Of a DNA stretch of 7,886 bases, positions 5,427 to 7,886 are shown in pieces. This DNA comes from Synechococcus sp. HW_metabat.21 (GTDB taxonomy: Bacteria; Cyanobacteriota; Cyanobacteriia; PCC-6307; Cyanobiaceae). Under the pieces are notes generated by a model that did no database searches, was not told where the DNA came from, and saw only the letters and a list, made by a program, of their open reading frames with translations. The stretch spans positions 1-7,886 of the forward strand of contig JAAZUZ010000072.1 in the NCBI GenBank assembly GCA_018623875.1, given 5' to 3'. Both the position numbers and the translations under genes were made by a program. Numbering within the stretch: position 1 is the stretch's first letter; each line of letters starts with the position of its first letter.

Positions 5427-5987
5427 TCAGTTCTCGCGGCCCAGGTAGCTGTCGGTGCGGGTGTCGATCTTGATCTTTTCGCCGATCGAGAGGAACAAGG
5501 GAACCATCACCTGAGCGCCGGTCTCGACGATGGCGGGCTTGGTGCCGCCAGTTGCGGTGTCACCCTTCACACCCGGGTCAGTTTGGGTGATTTCCAGAAC
5601 AACGGAGTTCGGGAGTTCCACTTCCAAAGGCTTCCCGTTCCAATAGACGACGTTGACCTCCATGCCTTCCTTGAGGTACTTGCGCTGGTCGCCGATCTGC
5701 TTGGCGGTCAGGCGCGTCTCCTCGAAGGTGGACATATCCATGAAGACGTAATCGTCGGCCTCCATGTAGGTGTGCTGGAGCACGGCTTTCTCGAGAACCG
5801 CCTGGGGCACGGTCTCACCGGCCCGGAAGGTCTTCTCGACAACGTTGCCGGATTGGACAGCCTTGAGCTTCGTTCGCACGAACGCGGAACCCTTACCAGG
5901 CTTGACGTGCAGGAACTCGACGACGCGCCAGACCTGTCCGTCGATCTCGATCGTCGTGCCGGTACGAAAGTCGTTGCTCGAGATCAT
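5427..5987 (-). CDS. efp: translation elongation factor P
   Basis: 186 residues, full length. EF-P binds between the P and E sites of the ribosome and relieves stalling at consecutive prolines. The start MISSNDFRTGTTIEIDG, the loop HVKPGKGSAFVR (27-38) whose tip lysine is K32, the central domain (TFRAGETV, YMEADDYVFMD) and the C-terminal domain III (VVYWNGKPLEVELP, about 113-126; DTATGGTKPAIVETGAQVMVPLF, about 143-165) are all as expected. The frame stays open upstream to 6305, but that extension is antisense to the cyclophilin gene and unlike any EF-P, so ATG at 5987 is the start. K32 is the position that is post-translationally modified in many bacteria; whether it is modified here cannot be seen. 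First gene of an efp-accB unit, a pairing I recall in cyanobacteria. Confidence 0.97.
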   Translation of the reverse strand: MISSNDFRTGTTIEIDGQVWRVVEFLHVKPGKGSAFVRTKLKAVQSGNVVEKTFRAGETVPQAVLEKAVLQHTYMEADDYVFMDMSTFEETRLTAKQIGDQRKYLKEGMEVNVVYWNGKPLEVELPNSVVLEITQTDPGVKGDTATGGTKPAIVETGAQVMVPLFLSIGEKIKIDTRTDSYLGREN

Positions 5988-6010
5988 TCCGGCATCACGG
6001 TTCAGGCGGG

Positions 6011-6016
6011 ATTGTA
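6011..6016 (-). promoter_or_regulatory. possible -10 box for efp-accB
   Basis: On the - strand this reads TACAAT, a 5 of 6 match to TATAAT, about 24 bases before the efp start codon. No good -35 lies at 16-18 bases. It sits in the 67-base divergent spacer (5988-6054) shared with the cyclophilin gene, whose own promoter is not evident. Confidence 0.3.
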
Positions 6017-6054
6017 CGGCTGTGGCAGAGTCCCGGCAGAGACAAGGCTGCAGC

Positions 6055-7140
6055 ATGGATCTGAAGCGCTGGCTGGTTCGCTGGGTACCCGCCCTGCTAA
6101 TCGCAATCGCTTTTGCCGCCTTCCCACTGGTAGCCCCGGTCCAAGCGGCCCTGCCGCCGGGGAATGCCGTCAAGGATCCCGCCGCAATCCTTCGCAACGC
6201 ACTGCCGATCGAGCAATCGGATCTGCAACGGCTGCAGCACAGGCTGGAGAGCACCAGCGACGACCTCAGAGCGAAGCGTTGGAGCGCTCTGGCGAATACG
6301 GTCAAACGCAGTCAGTCCCTGCTCAGCACCCGCGCTGACGCCATCGTGGCGAGCCTGCCGGACGCCAAGCAATCCGAGGGGCAACGCCTGATCACGACCC
6401 TGCAGGCCCAGGTCGAAACCCTGGTGGCGAGCAGCGAGAGTTCAGACCGCGATCGCTTCCTGGATGACCGACGCGCAGCCCTGAGCACCGTCGGGGAGCT
6501 TGAGGCCCTGCTGGTGGGGGATTTCCCGTTCGCCATCCCCAGCGACTTTGATGCACTCCCCCGGCTGCTGGGGCGCGCAACCGTTGAGATCGAGACCACC
6601 AAAGGCACCGTCACGACTGTGGTGGACGGCTACAACGCTCCCCTCACCGCTGGAGCCTTCGTCGACCTGGTGAAGCAGGGCTTCTACGACGGCCTCCCCT
6701 TCACCCGCGCCGAAGACTTCTACGTCCTGCAGACCGGCGACCCCAAAGGCCCTGAAACCGGCTACATCGACCCGAAAACCAAGGCCGAGCGCCAGGTCCC
6801 CCTCGAGATCATGATTCCCGGGGAATCTGAGCCCTTCTACAACGCCACCTTTGAGGACCTGGGCCGCTTTGAGGCGACCCCGGTGCTCCCATTCGCAACC
6901 CTGGGCACCATGGGCTGGGCCCACTCCGACGAATCCCTCGCCGATGGCTCCTCCCAGTTCTTCTTCTTCCTTTACGAAGCCGAGCTGACCCCGGCAGGCC
7001 TGAACCTCGTCGATGGCCGTTACAGCGCCTTTGGGTATGTGGTCGACGGCTTCGACGTGCTCGAAGAGCTGGGGATCGACGACGGCATCGTCCGGGCTCG
7101 CCTGATTGACGGGGGCGAGAACCTCAAAGCCCACGCCTAA
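6055..7140 (+). CDS. TLP40/CYP38-type thylakoid-lumen cyclophilin (peptidyl-prolyl isomerase-like)
   Basis: 361 residues. The N-terminus is a Sec-type signal: basic (KRWLVRW), hydrophobic (about 11-28), with an AXA-type site VQA-A at about 29-32, placing the protein in the thylakoid lumen or periplasm. Residues 40-160 form a helical region with leucine-rich heptads, like the N-terminal helical domain of CYP38/TLP40. A cyclophilin domain follows from about 174 to 355: ATVEIETTKG, FVDLVKQGFYDGLPFTR (R218 corresponds to the catalytic Arg of the FHR motif), LQTGDPKG, MGWAH, GSSQFFFFLYE (298-308) and FGYVVDGFDVLEEL. The His of FHR is Thr here, and the family is often a poor isomerase. In plants CYP38 helps photosystem II assembly and repair; the same role here is inference. 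ATG at 6055 is the only start giving the signal peptide. Its TAA is followed directly by the thiL ATG. Confidence 0.92.
   Translation: MDLKRWLVRWVPALLIAIAFAAFPLVAPVQAALPPGNAVKDPAAILRNALPIEQSDLQRLQHRLESTSDDLRAKRWSALANTVKRSQSLLSTRADAIVASLPDAKQSEGQRLITTLQAQVETLVASSESSDRDRFLDDRRAALSTVGELEALLVGDFPFAIPSDFDALPRLLGRATVEIETTKGTVTTVVDGYNAPLTAGAFVDLVKQGFYDGLPFTRAEDFYVLQTGDPKGPETGYIDPKTKAERQVPLEIMIPGESEPFYNATFEDLGRFEATPVLPFATLGTMGWAHSDESLADGSSQFFFFLYEAELTPAGLNLVDGRYSAFGYVVDGFDVLEELGIDDGIVRARLIDGGENLKAHA
6449..6456. repeat. HIP1 octamer
   Basis: GCGATCGC inside the cyclophilin gene. It is the highly iterated palindrome of many cyanobacterial genomes. Only one copy is seen in this window, which fits a picocyanobacterium, where it is not enriched. 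Confidence 0.6.
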
Positions 7141-7886
7141 ATGCGGCTCGATCAGCTCGGGGAGTGGGAGCTGATTGAACGGCTCTCGGCCTATGCACCC
7201 GCAGGCCAGCTGGCGGACGACGCCGCGATCCTGAGCCCGTCCCTGCCTGGAGCGGTGGTGGTCAACACCGATGTCCTTGTGGACACGGTTCATTTCAGCG
7301 ACGCGACCATGTCCCCCCAGGACTTGGGCTGGCGCGCGGCGGCCGCCAATCTCTCCGACCTCGCGGCGATGGGATGCAGCGAGGTCCTCGGGCTCACCGT
7401 CGGGCTGGTCGCACCAGGAGACACCACCTGGAGCTGGGTCGAGGGCGTCTATCAGGGCCTCTCTGAGGCCATGCAGCGCTATGGCGGCAGTCTGCTGGGC
7501 GGAGACTGCAGCAGCGGACAGCAACGCCTGCTGGCCATCACGGCCCTTGGGCGCCTTGGACCTGGCCCGATCCGCCGAAGGGATGGGCAACCGGGGGATT
7601 GGCTGGTGAGCACCGGCCCCCACGGACTGAGCCGCCTCGGGCTGGCGCTCCTGAAAAACCAACTTGAGGAGCCCATCCAAGCGGAGCTACGGCAGCGCGC
7701 CATCCAGGCCCATCAACGGCCCAGGCCTCGGCTGGATGCCATCGGCGCCCTTAAAGCGAGCCAGCCCAAGGACTCTCCATGGCGGGTGTGCGGCACAGAC
7801 AGCAGTGACGGACTCCAGCGCGCCGTCCTGAACCTGGCGCACGCCAGTGGCTGCGGAGCCCAGCTCCAGCGCACCGCCTTGCCCTG
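7141..7886 (+). CDS. thiL: thiamine-monophosphate kinase ThiL (3' end beyond window)
   Basis: 248 complete codons are visible and the frame is open to the window edge; the family is about 320-330 residues, so roughly three quarters are present. ThiL phosphorylates thiamine monophosphate with ATP to give the cofactor thiamine diphosphate. Signatures are LADDAAIL (24-31; usually IGDDAA, so the Gly is Ala here), NTDVLVDTVHF (42-52), NLSDLAAMG (70-78), LGGDCSSG (119-126, where most have GGDT), GDWLVSTGPHGLSRLGLAL (about 152-170), HQRPRPRLDA (191-200) and DSSDGL (220-225). Metal- and ATP-binding Asp residues (26, 27, 44, 122, 220, 223) are all present. It starts on the base after the cyclophilin stop, so the two are translated from one message. 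No Shine-Dalgarno sequence beyond the end of the preceding gene. Confidence 0.95.
   Translation, partial: MRLDQLGEWELIERLSAYAPAGQLADDAAILSPSLPGAVVVNTDVLVDTVHFSDATMSPQDLGWRAAAANLSDLAAMGCSEVLGLTVGLVAPGDTTWSWVEGVYQGLSEAMQRYGGSLLGGDCSSGQQRLLAITALGRLGPGPIRRRDGQPGDWLVSTGPHGLSRLGLALLKNQLEEPIQAELRQRAIQAHQRPRPRLDAIGALKASQPKDSPWRVCGTDSSDGLQRAVLNLAHASGCGAQLQRTALP

Noticed and set aside
5988..6305. N-terminal extension of EF-P
   Set aside because: The extension is antisense to the cyclophilin signal peptide region and EF-P homologs begin at the MISSNDF-type start.
5172..6338. Long + strand open frame (388 codons) antisense to accB and efp
   Set aside because: It mirrors two certain genes, its translation is Arg/Ser/Leu-rich without domains, and long antisense frames are expected in GC-rich coding DNA.
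6442..7680. Long - strand open frame (412 codons) antisense to the cyclophilin and thiL
   Set aside because: Both sense genes have complete family motifs; the antisense product shows no recognisable domain.

Overview
The window is GC-rich and gene-dense. It reads as a chromosomal segment of a picocyanobacterium of the Synechococcus/Cyanobium group. This rests on gene content and order: thiL, a TLP40/CYP38-type thylakoid-lumen cyclophilin, efp, accB (biotin carrier of the plastid/cyanobacterial-type acetyl-CoA carboxylase), pdxA, an atypical SDR, a tiny membrane/secreted protein and a stand-alone HNH protein lie side by side. From memory, this order is shared by Prochlorococcus and Synechococcus. 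Shine-Dalgarno sequences are mostly absent, and there is one HIP1 octamer (GCGATCGC, 6449-6456); both fit cyanobacteria.

Layout, left to right. Positions 1-87 are the end of an unidentified protein with a Ser/Thr/Gly-rich tail. At 93-533 is a small predicted lipoprotein on the + strand. Its last 74 bases overlap, tail to tail, the 3' end of a compact SNF2-type helicase on the - strand (460-2034). A 168-base divergent intergenic region (2035-2202) separates the helicase from an HNH endonuclease-like protein (2203-2616, +). One base after the HNH stop lies the stop of a 57-76 residue secreted or membrane-anchored microprotein (2618-2848, -). It is divergent from an atypical SDR/epimerase-like gene (2880-3758, +). 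After a 174-base gap comes pdxA (3933-4949, +), whose stop interlocks with that of accB (4946-5422, -) in a shared CTAG. efp (5427-5987, -) precedes accB with a 4-base gap, forming an efp-accB operon. A 67-base divergent spacer leads to the cyclophilin (6055-7140, +), followed with no gap by thiL (7141 to the window edge, +).

Functionally this is mostly housekeeping: cofactor synthesis (PLP by PdxA, thiamine diphosphate by ThiL), fatty-acid synthesis (AccB), translation of polyproline stretches (EF-P) and lumenal protein folding or photosystem II maintenance (cyclophilin). The helicase and HNH protein are DNA-acting but their substrates are unknown. I see no mobile element, CRISPR array, tRNA or rRNA, and nothing I would call a new defence or biosynthetic system. 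The most notable points are the extreme packing of three convergent gene pairs with no room for terminators, a probable overprinted C-terminal tail on the lipoprotein, and the two-cysteine microprotein.
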